64,000 bases of DNA, taken from positions 1 through 64,000 of the forward strand of contig JACQFQ010000017.1 in the NCBI GenBank assembly GCA_016199985.1. Direction: 5' to 3'. The stretch comes from Verrucomicrobiota bacterium. Its GTDB lineage: Bacteria > Verrucomicrobiota > Verrucomicrobiia > Limisphaerales > UBA11320. Below the pieces are notes generated by a model. The model did no database searches and was not told the DNA's origin. It saw only the letters and a list, made by a program, of their open reading frames with translations. The position numbers and the translations under genes are program-made. Below, piece by piece: positions 17,994-25,469 of the stretch (positions are counted from its first letter, which is position 1; each line of letters begins with the position of its first letter).

Positions 17994-18422
17994 TCAGCGG
18001 CCGGCCGAGGCCTCGGCGGCCTTGAGTTTCTCCTTCGCTTTCTGGAGCTCGTGCATCATCCCGAAAGGGTTTTTGGGCGTGATGATCAGGGTGCGGCAGG
18101 GCCAGCCCTTCCTGCGGTGAATGACCAGTCGGGAGCGCGAGGGCGCGAGCGTGTTGTACCAACGCTCCGCGAACCCGCGAGGCTCGGTGTCCATGTGCCG
18201 GATGTCGCGGATCCGGATTCGGCGAACTGGAATCCCCGCCAGGGTGATGACCAGATGCCTCTCGGTCATCCTGTAGTTCACCGACTTGATGAGCAGGAAG
18301 GCCACGAGCAGTCCTGCCAGCCATCCTCCGACCCACATGGCGAGCCGCGCCGACGAGGGATCCGACATCCAGGAGACGTCCTTCAACCAGGGGAGATCGT
18401 TCAAGGACATGACGCTCTTCAT
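17994..18422 (-). CDS. Membrane-anchored PH-like domain protein
   Basis: A 142-residue protein starting at ATG 18422, which overlaps the stop of the upstream gene (ATGA). One or two membrane helices lie at residues 27-46 (A-M-W-V-G-G-W-L-A-G-L-L-V-A-F-L-L). After them comes a strand-rich domain with the bacterial PH-like pattern: Y-R-M-T-E-R-H-L-V-I-T, then R-I-R-I-R-D-I, and finally L-I-I-T-P-K-N-P and an amphipathic helix. Such domains usually sit on the cytoplasmic face of the membrane. It is co-transcribed with a PepSY-like gene and lies just upstream of jetA. The function is unknown. Confidence 0.6.
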   Translation of the reverse strand: MKSVMSLNDLPWLKDVSWMSDPSSARLAMWVGGWLAGLLVAFLLIKSVNYRMTERHLVITLAGIPVRRIRIRDIRHMDTEPRGFAERWYNTLAPSRSRLVIHRRKGWPCRTLIITPKNPFGMMHELQKAKEKLKAAEASAGR

Positions 18423-18793
18423 CGTTTGGCTCCCAGCCAGAGTGTGAACGCGGGGACGAGAACTCCCAGAATCAAGGACGCCCACACCAGCCACCGCCGC
18501 CGCATGGCGCGCATCGCGAGGTAGATGCCGAGGAGCGTCGTGGCGATCAGGGCGATGGACATGACCACGACGAGAAACTTGAACACCGCGGGCGACCAGG
18601 AATTGGCGAACGCCGCCGGGTAGATCTGGTCAGTGTGCACAGCCACGAGCTTGCGGAGGACGCTCTCGGCCTCGGCGGGGTTTTTCCTGCGGTCCACCTG
18701 CAGGGTTTGATACCAGCCGGTGCCGACGTAGAAGAGCAGCAGCGGGGCGAAGAAGCACCCGAGGTGCAAATGCAGCTGGCGGATGCGTTTCAT
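18419..18793 (-). CDS. PepSY-like integral membrane protein
   Basis: A 124-residue protein that opens with M-K-R-I-R-Q-L-H-L-H-L-G-C-F-F-A-P, the typical start of PepSY-associated transmembrane proteins (His-rich first helix). Helices are visible at about 8-28, 70-92 and 99-118, with a soluble loop of about 40 residues between the first and second. Full PepSY_TM proteins are larger, so this is a short form. It begins 8 bases after the LysM gene and its stop overlaps the next start. Heme or flavin-reductase links known for PepSY_TM proteins cannot be claimed here. Confidence 0.6.
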   Translation of the reverse strand: MKRIRQLHLHLGCFFAPLLLFYVGTGWYQTLQVDRRKNPAEAESVLRKLVAVHTDQIYPAAFANSWSPAVFKFLVVVMSIALIATTLLGIYLAMRAMRRRWLVWASLILGVLVPAFTLWLGAKR

Positions 18794-18800
18794 CGCGCGA

Positions 18801-19460
18801 TCACTGGGCGTTCGGAACGGGGATGAAGATTTTCTTGCCGGGCCGCAGCAGTTCCCAGTTGGAGATGTCGGGGTTGGCTTCCTTGAGCGCCCTCTGTGTG
18901 AGCTTGATGTCCTTTGCGCGGCAGGCCTGGACGATGGCGGAGAGCGAGTCGCCCGGCTTGATCACGTACTCGATCCCTCGTTCGACGCCTTTGTCGCCCA
19001 CGCCGCGCGTCGGCTTCTCCGTTCCGGCGGACGGGGAGTCGCCCCGCGGATTGCTGACAGGAACGGCCCGGGTCGGGGGCGGCGCCACGGGCGTGTCCGC
19101 GATTTGCTTGCCGAGCTTCGCAAGCTCGCCGAGCACCTTCTCATTGTCGGCCCGGCGTTTTGCGTCCACTTCCTTCACGCTGTCGGCGAGCTTGTGGATC
19201 TGGTCCTGGATCGCCGAGCGATCCCCGAGCTTGCGCGCTTCCTCCCGCACCTGCTGCATCTCCCTTTGGAGATTCGCGACTTTCTCGCGCAGCGACTGGT
19301 TGGAGGCTTCGAGCTCCTCGACCCGGGCGCTCAGCGTGACCATGTTTTGCTGGAGCTGCTGGCGGATGGCAACCGCCTCGCTCGACTCCGCGGCCTGGCT
19401 GAGAAGCTTCGGAACCGGGAGCAACAGAGCCAGGACGACCGATAGTAGAAGCGTTCGCAT
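18801..19460 (-). CDS. Exported LysM-domain protein with coiled coil
   Basis: A 219-residue protein with a signal peptide (L-L-L-S-V-V-L-A-L-L-L-P) followed by a coiled coil (about 25-125, rich in Glu, Gln, Arg and Leu), a Pro/Ser/Thr-rich spacer and a C-terminal LysM domain (about 165-215). The LysM domain is seen as Y-V-I-K-P-G-D-S-L-S-A-I-V, N-P-D-I-S-N-W and L-R-P-G-K-K-I-F-I-P. LysM binds peptidoglycan glycan chains, so the protein should be periplasmic and wall-associated. It is the first gene of the minus-strand group that runs into jetABCD and diverges from prmC across 85 bases. Confidence 0.85.
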   Translation of the reverse strand: MRTLLLSVVLALLLPVPKLLSQAAESSEAVAIRQQLQQNMVTLSARVEELEASNQSLREKVANLQREMQQVREEARKLGDRSAIQDQIHKLADSVKEVDAKRRADNEKVLGELAKLGKQIADTPVAPPPTRAVPVSNPRGDSPSAGTEKPTRGVGDKGVERGIEYVIKPGDSLSAIVQACRAKDIKLTQRALKEANPDISNWELLRPGKKIFIPVPNAQ

Positions 19461-19545
19461 CGCTCGAACTTAAGAAAGGGCGGCCAGAGATCAATGAGGA
19501 AAATGCCTCGATCCTCCCAGGGTTCCCGCCTATTGCTATCGGCGA

Positions 19546-20409
19546 TTGACGGTTTTGGAAGTGATTCAGCGGAGCGCCGATTACCTCGCTAAGAAGGGGG
19601 TCGAGTCGCCTCGCCTCCAGATCGAACTGCTCCTCGCCCATCAGCTGAAGCTCCCGCGACTCCAGCTCTACTTGAACTTCAGCCGGACGCTCGGCGACGC
19701 CGACGTCAGCGCCCTGTCCGCGATGCTCGCGCGGCGCGGGAAGCGCGTGCCCTTGCAGCACATCATCGGATCCACGAGTTTCTGCGGCTACGAGATGAGC
19801 GTGGGACCTGAGGCCTTGATTCCGCGGCCGGAAACCGAGCGCTTGGCGGAGCGCGCTGTCGACTGGCTGAGCGAACGCTCGGCGAGCCTGGGCGGCCCTT
19901 GCGCCGCGCTGGATTTCGGCACGGGAACGGGGTGTTTGGCGATCGTGCTGGCGGCGCGGTGTCCGTCGGTTGAGGTGAGGGCGCTGGATGTCTCGGCCGG
20001 CGCCCTGGCCAGGGCGCGCGCGAATCTAGAGGCCCACGCCCTTCTGGATCGCGTCTCGCTGCATCTCGGAGACGGCCTCGCGTCTCTCCCGACGGGAGCG
20101 AGCTTTGATCTGATCGTGTCGAATCCTCCTTACATTCCGACGGCGGAGATTGAGGCGCTGGATCCCGAGGTTCGCGACCACGATCCCAGAATCGCCCTTG
20201 ACGGCGGCGCGGATGGGTTAACCTTTTACCGCAAGCTCGCGTCTGAGGCGTCGGCCGCGCTCCGGCCGGGCGGACGCCTCATGCTGGAGTTGGGCGATGG
20301 ACAAGCGGAGGCCGTGAGCGCGATTCTGCGCGATCAAATGTGGGTTGTCGACTCCGTGTCGCCTGACTACAGTGCGCGCCCACGGGTGCTGGTCGCTCGT
20401 CTCGATTGA
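19546..20409 (+). CDS. prmC: Release-factor glutamine methyltransferase PrmC
   Basis: A 287-residue enzyme that methylates the Gln of the GGQ motif in peptide-chain release factors using S-adenosylmethionine. The N-terminal helical domain (1-90) is followed by a Rossmann methyltransferase with the SAM loop D-F-G-T-G-T-G-C-L-A-I and the diagnostic catalytic motif N-P-P-Y-I-P. The family marker I-P-R-P-E-T-E comes before the SAM loop. The start at 19546 is TTG; no ATG precedes the conserved helices in frame, so this start is reasonable. It is followed by murA 22 bases later on the same strand. Confidence 0.95.
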   Translation: MTVLEVIQRSADYLAKKGVESPRLQIELLLAHQLKLPRLQLYLNFSRTLGDADVSALSAMLARRGKRVPLQHIIGSTSFCGYEMSVGPEALIPRPETERLAERAVDWLSERSASLGGPCAALDFGTGTGCLAIVLAARCPSVEVRALDVSAGALARARANLEAHALLDRVSLHLGDGLASLPTGASFDLIVSNPPYIPTAEIEALDPEVRDHDPRIALDGGADGLTFYRKLASEASAALRPGGRLMLELGDGQAEAVSAILRDQMWVVDSVSPDYSARPRVLVARLD

Positions 20410-20431
20410 AGGTGTCAGTTCTCTTTTCATC

Positions 20432-21694
20432 ATGGACAGCTTAATGATCAAGGGCGGCGTGCCGCTCGAAGGTGAAGTTCAAATCTCCGGCGCCAAGAAC
20501 GCGGTGTTGCCCCTCATGGCCGCGGCGCTGCTGACCGACGAGCCCTGCGTCATCCGTCGCGTGCCCGACCTGAGCGATGTGCGCTTCATGGGCCAGATCC
20601 TCGCCTCGCTCGGCGCGGAGTTTCGCATGGAGGGCGACACGGTCCATATCCGAGCCGCCCGGCTCAAGGGCATGGCGGACTACGACCTTATCCGCAAGAT
20701 GCGGGCGTCGATTTGCATTCTGGGCCCGTTGCTCGGGCGACTCCATCAAGCGAAAGTCTCGCTGCCCGGCGGATGCGTCATCGGATCGCGTCCCGTGGAC
20801 CTGCACCTCAAGGGTCTCGCCGCGCTGGGCGCGAACATCACCGTCAAGAACGGCTACGTTCACGCCAAGGCGCCCAAGCTCGTGGGCTCTGAGGTTTTTC
20901 TTGGCGGGCGAGTAGGGCCGACGGTGCTGGGAACCGCGAACGTGATGATGGCTGCGACGCTCGCCGAAGGAGTCACGGTGATCGAGAGCGCCGCCTGCGA
21001 GCCTGAGGTGATCGATGTCGCCAACTTCCTCAACGGAATGGGCGCCAAGATCAGCGGCGCCGGGAGCCCGACTGTCCAGATCCTCGGCGTGGACAAGCTC
21101 CACGGCGTGGAGCATGAGGTGATTCCTGACCGAATCGAGGCCGCCACATTCGCCATCGCGGCCGCCGCAACCGGCGGCGAAATCACGATCCTTGGCGCGC
21201 GTCCGGACCACATGTCCGCCGTCCTCGACAAGCTCGGGGAGGCGAACGTGAAGGTGGAACGACGAGGTCGCAACCTCACCGTCAAGCGCGGCGGACGCCT
21301 CAAGCCCGTCGACATCACCACGCTTCCCTACGCCGGATTCCCCACAGATGTTCAAGCCCAGATGATGGTCCTCATGACCCTCACCCCCGGCCTGAGCATC
21401 ATCACCGAACGCGTCTTTGAAAGCCGATTCATGCATGTCAGCGAACTCGCCCGCCTCGGCGCCGAGATCGCGATTGAAGGGCCAAGCGCCATCGTTAAAG
21501 GCGGGCGTCCTTTATCGGGCGCGCCAATCATGGCGAGCGATCTCCGGGCGTCGGCCGCATTGGTGATCGCGGGATTGGCAGCCTCCGGCACGACGGTTGT
21601 GAATCGCGTTTATCACATTGATCGGGGATACGAGCGGATCGACGACAAGCTGAGGCGGCTCGGAGCGCGGATCGAGCGCGTCAAGGAGACATGA
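20432..21694 (+). CDS. murA: UDP-N-acetylglucosamine 1-carboxyvinyltransferase MurA
   Basis: A 420-residue cytoplasmic enzyme for the first committed step of peptidoglycan synthesis (enolpyruvyl transfer from PEP to UDP-GlcNAc). Visible landmarks are the start I-K-G-G-V-P-L-E-G-E-V-Q-I-S-G-A-K-N-A with catalytic Lys22, the loop G-G-C-V-I-G-S-R-P-V-D-L-H with active-site Cys115 (a fosfomycin-sensitive type of site), and the C-terminal D-L-R-A-S-A-A-L-V-I-A-G-L. Length matches the family. ATG 20432 is chosen because the conserved N-terminus begins there. The stop overlaps the start of the next gene (ATGA), so the two are likely coupled. Confidence 0.97.
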   Translation: MDSLMIKGGVPLEGEVQISGAKNAVLPLMAAALLTDEPCVIRRVPDLSDVRFMGQILASLGAEFRMEGDTVHIRAARLKGMADYDLIRKMRASICILGPLLGRLHQAKVSLPGGCVIGSRPVDLHLKGLAALGANITVKNGYVHAKAPKLVGSEVFLGGRVGPTVLGTANVMMAATLAEGVTVIESAACEPEVIDVANFLNGMGAKISGAGSPTVQILGVDKLHGVEHEVIPDRIEAATFAIAAAATGGEITILGARPDHMSAVLDKLGEANVKVERRGRNLTVKRGGRLKPVDITTLPYAGFPTDVQAQMMVLMTLTPGLSIITERVFESRFMHVSELARLGAEIAIEGPSAIVKGGRPLSGAPIMASDLRASAALVIAGLAASGTTVVNRVYHIDRGYERIDDKLRRLGARIERVKET

Positions 21695-22104
21695 AGAACG
21701 CCATTGGCCTTGCTTTGATCGTGGGCGTCTTGTTTGGCGTGTATAAGCTATGGGAATTGTACGACCAGCAGACCACCACCCGGCAGATGGAGGTGAAGGA
21801 CACACGGCATCAGGAATTCGGATCTCACTTGCAGGGCCTGGATCAGCGCCTTGAGCAGGTGCTGCGTGAGGCGTATGGAAAAGGGGTTCTGGGTCTGAAG
21901 GCCTTTCTGAGAGATTACAGCAACACTCCTTACCTGAAGGATCCGAGGTTGGCCTGGATCGAGATCGACTATGCGGTCATGCTCGTGAACAAGGACCCAA
22001 AGCAAGCGCTCGAGGCCTTCGCCGAGGTCAAGAACCGTGTTCCTCCCAACTCTCCTGTGATGCCCCGCATCAAGGAACTCGAGCGAGCCTTCAAGGGGCC
22101 GTGA
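21691..22104 (+). CDS. Small membrane-anchored helical protein, unknown function
   Basis: A 137-residue protein with an N-terminal membrane helix (residues 4-20, I-G-L-A-L-I-V-G-V-L-F-G-V) and a helical rest. Residues 85-130 (A-W-I-E-I-D-Y-A-V-M-L, D-P-K-Q-A-L-E-A-F-A-E-V-K) look like one TPR-type helix pair. It overlaps the end of murA by four bases and is probably translated with it. I do not recognise the family. Confidence 0.65.
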   Translation: MKNAIGLALIVGVLFGVYKLWELYDQQTTTRQMEVKDTRHQEFGSHLQGLDQRLEQVLREAYGKGVLGLKAFLRDYSNTPYLKDPRLAWIEIDYAVMLVNKDPKQALEAFAEVKNRVPPNSPVMPRIKELERAFKGP

Positions 22105-22112
22105 CTCCTCGG

Positions 22113-22126
22113 GGCGGCGAGCCGCC
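22113..22126 (+). terminator. Short GC-rich stem after the murA pair
   Basis: GGCGG (22113-22117) and CCGCC (22122-22126) can pair around CGAG, nine bases after the stop. There is no T-tract, so this is weak evidence for a terminator separating murA from the nuo operon. Confidence 0.3.
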
Positions 22127-22241
22127 GCCATAGACCCTTCCACTCGAGCTTTGTCGCGGGTGGGATTCACTTGGATTCAACTTCCGGAAGCCCTTGAGCC
22201 GCGAGGCGCCAATCCCGCAGGCGGCCCCAACCTGCCGTGGC

Positions 22242-22259
22242 TTGTGAAATAAATCACAA
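22242..22259. promoter_or_regulatory. CRP/FNR-type palindrome upstream of nuoB
   Basis: TTGTGA-N6-TCACAA is an 18-base perfect palindrome containing the CRP half-sites TGTGA and TCACA at the canonical 6-base spacing. It lies 69 bases before the nuoB ATG in the 223-base leader, which also has a run of nine G (22278-22286). This is the only long leader inside the region, so the operon promoter is probably here. A CRP/FNR-family regulator linking complex I to carbon or oxygen status is a plausible inference. Confidence 0.65.
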
Positions 22260-22327
22260 ATTCATTCTTGCCTGCCTGGGGGGGGGTATCTAGCTTGCCG
22301 GCCAGCGGTTTTCCGCCAGGCGTTCTT

Positions 22328-22828
22328 ATGACGACAAACGCTGAATTTGGCTACAATTCGAAGGTTGAGGGCGAGGTGATCGTGACCCGCCTGGACGCGG
22401 CCATTAATTGGTTCCGCAAGAATTCGCTTTGGCCGATGCCGATGGGATTGGCCTGTTGCGCGATCGAGTTGATGGCGGCGGGGGCGAGTCGCTTTGACAT
22501 CTCGCGGTTTGGGGCGGAGGTGATGCGTTTTTCGCCTCGTCAGTCGGACGTGATGATCGTGGCGGGGACCGTGACTTACAAGATGGCGATGGCGGTTCGC
22601 CGCATCTACGACCAGATGCCGGAGCCCAAGTGGGTGATCGCGATGGGCGCTTGCGCGTCGACAGGCGGGATGTATCGGAGCTACGCGGTTCTTCAAGGCG
22701 TGGACAACATCATCCCTGTGGATGTTTATGTGGCGGGATGCCCGCCGCGTCCCGAGGCGCTTTTGGATGGATTTCTGAAACTGCAGGCAAAAGTTGCTGT
22801 TGAACCTGTTCGAGCAGCGATGTCCTGA
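22328..22828 (+). CDS. nuoB: NADH-quinone oxidoreductase subunit B
   Basis: A 166-residue peripheral subunit carrying the N2 [4Fe-4S] cluster next to the quinone site. The paired cysteines C-C-A-I-E-L, then G-A-C-A-S-T-G-G and the later [10 protein letters not shown] are all visible. ATG 22328 gives the usual N-terminus. It is the first recognisable subunit of the operon; the nuoA gene expected upstream is absent. Confidence 0.97.
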   Translation: MTTNAEFGYNSKVEGEVIVTRLDAAINWFRKNSLWPMPMGLACCAIELMAAGASRFDISRFGAEVMRFSPRQSDVMIVAGTVTYKMAMAVRRIYDQMPEPKWVIAMGACASTGGMYRSYAVLQGVDNIIPVDVYVAGCPPRPEALLDGFLKLQAKVAVEPVRAAMS

Positions 22829-22884
22829 GAATGTCCTGATGTTGTGGAGTGGATGGGGACTCTCGACGACGCTTCCGTTTTTCA

Positions 22885-23463
22885 ATGTCAGCCACCGAAT
22901 ACGCGCAAAAGCTTGCGGCCAAATTTGGCCCTGTGATCGGAGCTCCCGTTGAGTTTCGCGGGGAGATCACGCTGCCGGTTCTCGATCCTGAACGGATCGA
23001 GGAGATTTGCGCGCACGCCAAGCAGGAGCTGGGCTTCGACATGCTTCTGGACATCACCAGCATCGACCACTATGGCGACACGCCTCGGTGGGGGATCGTC
23101 TACGAACTGTTCAGCCTCGCCCATAAGTCGCATTTGCGCCTGAAGACGACGGTGACCGAGGAGCGTTCGGAGCTGCCCACGATCAGCGGTGTCTGGCGCA
23201 CGGCCGACTGGCACGAGCGCGAGATCTTCGACATGATGGGGGTTCGCTTCCGGGGACATCCTGACCTGCGGCGGATCCTGATGTGGGAGGGGTATCCCTA
23301 TCATCCGCTCCGCAAGGATTTCCCCCTCGCCGGCAAGCCCACCGATCTGCCCGAAGTGGCGTTCACTCATAGCGCTCCCTTGGAAGGCGGGCCGTTCGTC
23401 ACGGTGGCGGGCGGGAAGGACACCGCGGCCCGTGAGCCGCGTGTGCGCACGGCCGGCAACTGA
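22885..23463 (+). CDS. nuoC: NADH-quinone oxidoreductase subunit C
   Basis: A 192-residue 30-kDa-type subunit of the connecting fragment, without cofactor. The family signature W-H-E-R-E-I-F-D-M-M-G and G-H-P-D-L-R-R-I-L, followed by P-L-R-K-D-F-P-L, is complete. ATG 22885 is preferred over the upstream 22849 start because homology to NuoC begins at about this point. NuoC and NuoD are separate here, not fused as in E. coli. Confidence 0.96.
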   Translation: MSATEYAQKLAAKFGPVIGAPVEFRGEITLPVLDPERIEEICAHAKQELGFDMLLDITSIDHYGDTPRWGIVYELFSLAHKSHLRLKTTVTEERSELPTISGVWRTADWHEREIFDMMGVRFRGHPDLRRILMWEGYPYHPLRKDFPLAGKPTDLPEVAFTHSAPLEGGPFVTVAGGKDTAAREPRVRTAGN

Positions 23464-23477
23464 ATCACAGCGCGCGC

Positions 23478-24770
23478 ATGCCTCACCTTCAACAGATCGA
23501 AATCAGGGACGCCGCCGCGCGGGCCGCCTCGCCGCCCCAAGGGAACGCGGGCGATTCGAAGACCCTGGACGAGCTTCAATGCGAGAAGATGGTGCTCAAC
23601 ATGGGCCCGTCTCATCCGTCCACACACGGGGTTCTGCGGATCATCCTGGAGCTTGACGGCGAGATCATCACCAAGGCGGTTCCCGATCTGGGATACCTGC
23701 ATCGGGGCGACGAGAAGATCGCTGAGAACATGACCTATACCCAGTTCATCCCCTACACGGATCGACTGGACTACCTTGCGCCCCTTGCGAACAACGTGGC
23801 CTACGCGCTCGCGGTGGAGAAGCTGATGGGCATCGACGGGCAGCTCCCGCCCCGTTGCCAATACATCCGCGTGATCTGCTGCGAACTGGCGCGCATCTCG
23901 GCGCATCTCCTCGGCCTGGGGGCCTTCGCGATGGATGTCGGGGCTCTGACGGTCTTCCTGCACACGTTCACCGAGAGGGAGAAGATCTACGATCTTGCGG
24001 AGTCCCTGACCGGCGCGCGGTTTACAACCAGCTACACGCGAATCGGCGGCCTGGCGCGCGATCTGCCGCCCGGATGGCATCAGGCCTGCCGCCGCTTTTG
24101 CGGCGAGGTCGTGAGGAATTTTGACGAGTCGGAGAAGCTGCTGACGCGGAACAAGATCTTTCTGGACCGAACGCGCGACGTCGGGGTGATCTCCAGGCAG
24201 GACGCGATCGACTACGCGATCACCGGGCCGAATCTCCGCGGCAGCGGCGTCGACTACGACGTGCGTCGCGCGACGCCCTACCTGGTTTATCCTGACCTCC
24301 TGTTCGACGTGCCCGTGGGCTCCGTGGGCGAATGCTATGATCGGTATCTGGTCCGGATGGAGGAAATGCGACAGAGCGTTCGGATCATTCTTCAATGCCT
24401 GGACCGGATCCCCGGCGGCGCCGACAACGCGTCGCATGAGCCGATCCAGGTTTCCGACGGCAAGACGGTTCTTCCTCCCAAGGAAAAGGTGCTCACGAGC
24501 ATGGAGGAGCTGATTCACCAGTTCATGCTGGTGACCCAGGGGGTGAACGCGCCTCCTGGCGAAGTTTATTTCGGGGCGGAGAATCCCAAGGGCGAGCTCG
24601 GCTTCTACATCAACAGCCGGGGCGGCGGGACGCCCTACCGGCTCAAGATCCGCGCCCCTTCGTTCGTGAACCTGAGCATCCTGCCCCATCTGCTGCCGGG
24701 CCACATGATGAGCGATGTGGTGAGCATCCTGGGATCGATTGATTTCGTGATGGGCGAGTGTGATCGCTAG
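23478..24770 (+). CDS. nuoD: NADH-quinone oxidoreductase subunit D
   Basis: A 430-residue 49-kDa-type subunit that forms the quinone-binding pocket together with NuoB. Conserved parts are N-M-G-P-S-H-P-S-T-H-G (about 41-51), L-G-Y-L-H-R-G-D-E-K, and the C-terminal P-H-L-L-P-G-H-M-M-S-D-V-V ending in M-G-E-C-D-R. The first ~35 residues are a non-conserved extension; an alternative later start is not obvious because the first Met after it is already inside the conserved core. Confidence 0.97.
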   Translation: MPHLQQIEIRDAAARAASPPQGNAGDSKTLDELQCEKMVLNMGPSHPSTHGVLRIILELDGEIITKAVPDLGYLHRGDEKIAENMTYTQFIPYTDRLDYLAPLANNVAYALAVEKLMGIDGQLPPRCQYIRVICCELARISAHLLGLGAFAMDVGALTVFLHTFTEREKIYDLAESLTGARFTTSYTRIGGLARDLPPGWHQACRRFCGEVVRNFDESEKLLTRNKIFLDRTRDVGVISRQDAIDYAITGPNLRGSGVDYDVRRATPYLVYPDLLFDVPVGSVGECYDRYLVRMEEMRQSVRIILQCLDRIPGGADNASHEPIQVSDGKTVLPPKEKVLTSMEELIHQFMLVTQGVNAPPGEVYFGAENPKGELGFYINSRGGGTPYRLKIRAPSFVNLSILPHLLPGHMMSDVVSILGSIDFVMGECDR

Positions 24771-24776
24771 CCGACT

Positions 24777-25262
24777 ATGACCTTTACCATCCCTAGAGAA
24801 CTGGAAGCGGAGCTGGACGAGCTCGCGACGCGTTACCCGCAGAAGCGGAGCGCGTCGCTGATGTTTCTCCACGCGCTGCAGGAACGCTTCGGCTATGTGT
24901 CAAAGGAAGCGGTGGAGTGGACCGCGGCGAAGCTCGGGGTTCAGCCCATCCATGTGTGGGAGCTCGTTACTTTTTATCCGATGTTCCGTCAGGAGCCCGC
25001 CGGCCGGCATCAGCTCAAGGTCTGCCGCACCCTGAGCTGCGCCCTCGGCGGATCGCACAAGCTCTACCGGCATTTCTGCGACAGGCTCGGGCTCGACCCG
25101 AACAAGCACGGCCTGCAGACCACGAAGGACGGCAAGTTCTCGGTGGAGTTTGTGGAATGCCTCGCGAGCTGCGGCACGGCGCCCGTGATGATGCGCAACG
25201 AAGAGTTCCACGAAGGCGTTTCCTGCGAGCAGGCGGACGCCTTGCTCGCGCGCTGCTCATGA
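24777..25262 (+). CDS. nuoE: NADH-quinone oxidoreductase subunit E
   Basis: A 161-residue 24-kDa-type subunit with the N1a [2Fe-2S] cluster. Its four ligands are visible as C-R-T-L-S-C and, later, E-C-L-A-S-C. It starts six bases after nuoD. The gap to nuoF (207 bases) is unusually long for this operon and holds a tRNA gene on the other strand. Confidence 0.96.
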   Translation: MTFTIPRELEAELDELATRYPQKRSASLMFLHALQERFGYVSKEAVEWTAAKLGVQPIHVWELVTFYPMFRQEPAGRHQLKVCRTLSCALGGSHKLYRHFCDRLGLDPNKHGLQTTKDGKFSVEFVECLASCGTAPVMMRNEEFHEGVSCEQADALLARCS

Positions 25263-25346
25263 CGGCTCCGCGAAAACCTCCAATCGCGCGCGGTTCCGCA
25301 ATGGCCGATGGCGGCGGGTCGCGGACGGGGAATGATTCGGGCGGGT

Positions 25347-25420
25347 TGGCTGCCCGACATGGATTTGAACCATGACAAGCAGATTCAGAGTCTGCTGTGC
25401 TACCGTTACACCATCGGGCA
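25347..25420 (-). tRNA. tRNA-Gln (anticodon CUG)
   Basis: Read on the minus strand the sequence folds into a cloverleaf: acceptor arms TGCCCGA (25414-25420) and TCGGGCA; a D-arm with GGTGTAACGGTAGCAC; anticodon stem GCAGA/TCTGC with loop CTCTGAA (anticodon CTG, reading CAG); T-arm CATGG-TTCAAAT-CCATG; discriminator G and an encoded CCA (25347-25349). The length of 74 bases includes CCA. The gene lies between nuoE and nuoF, opposite in orientation to the operon. Confidence 0.95.
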
Positions 25421-25469
25421 GTAGCGCGGCGACAAGCTAAAGTCTTTCAACTGAGAGTCAAGCCGCAGT

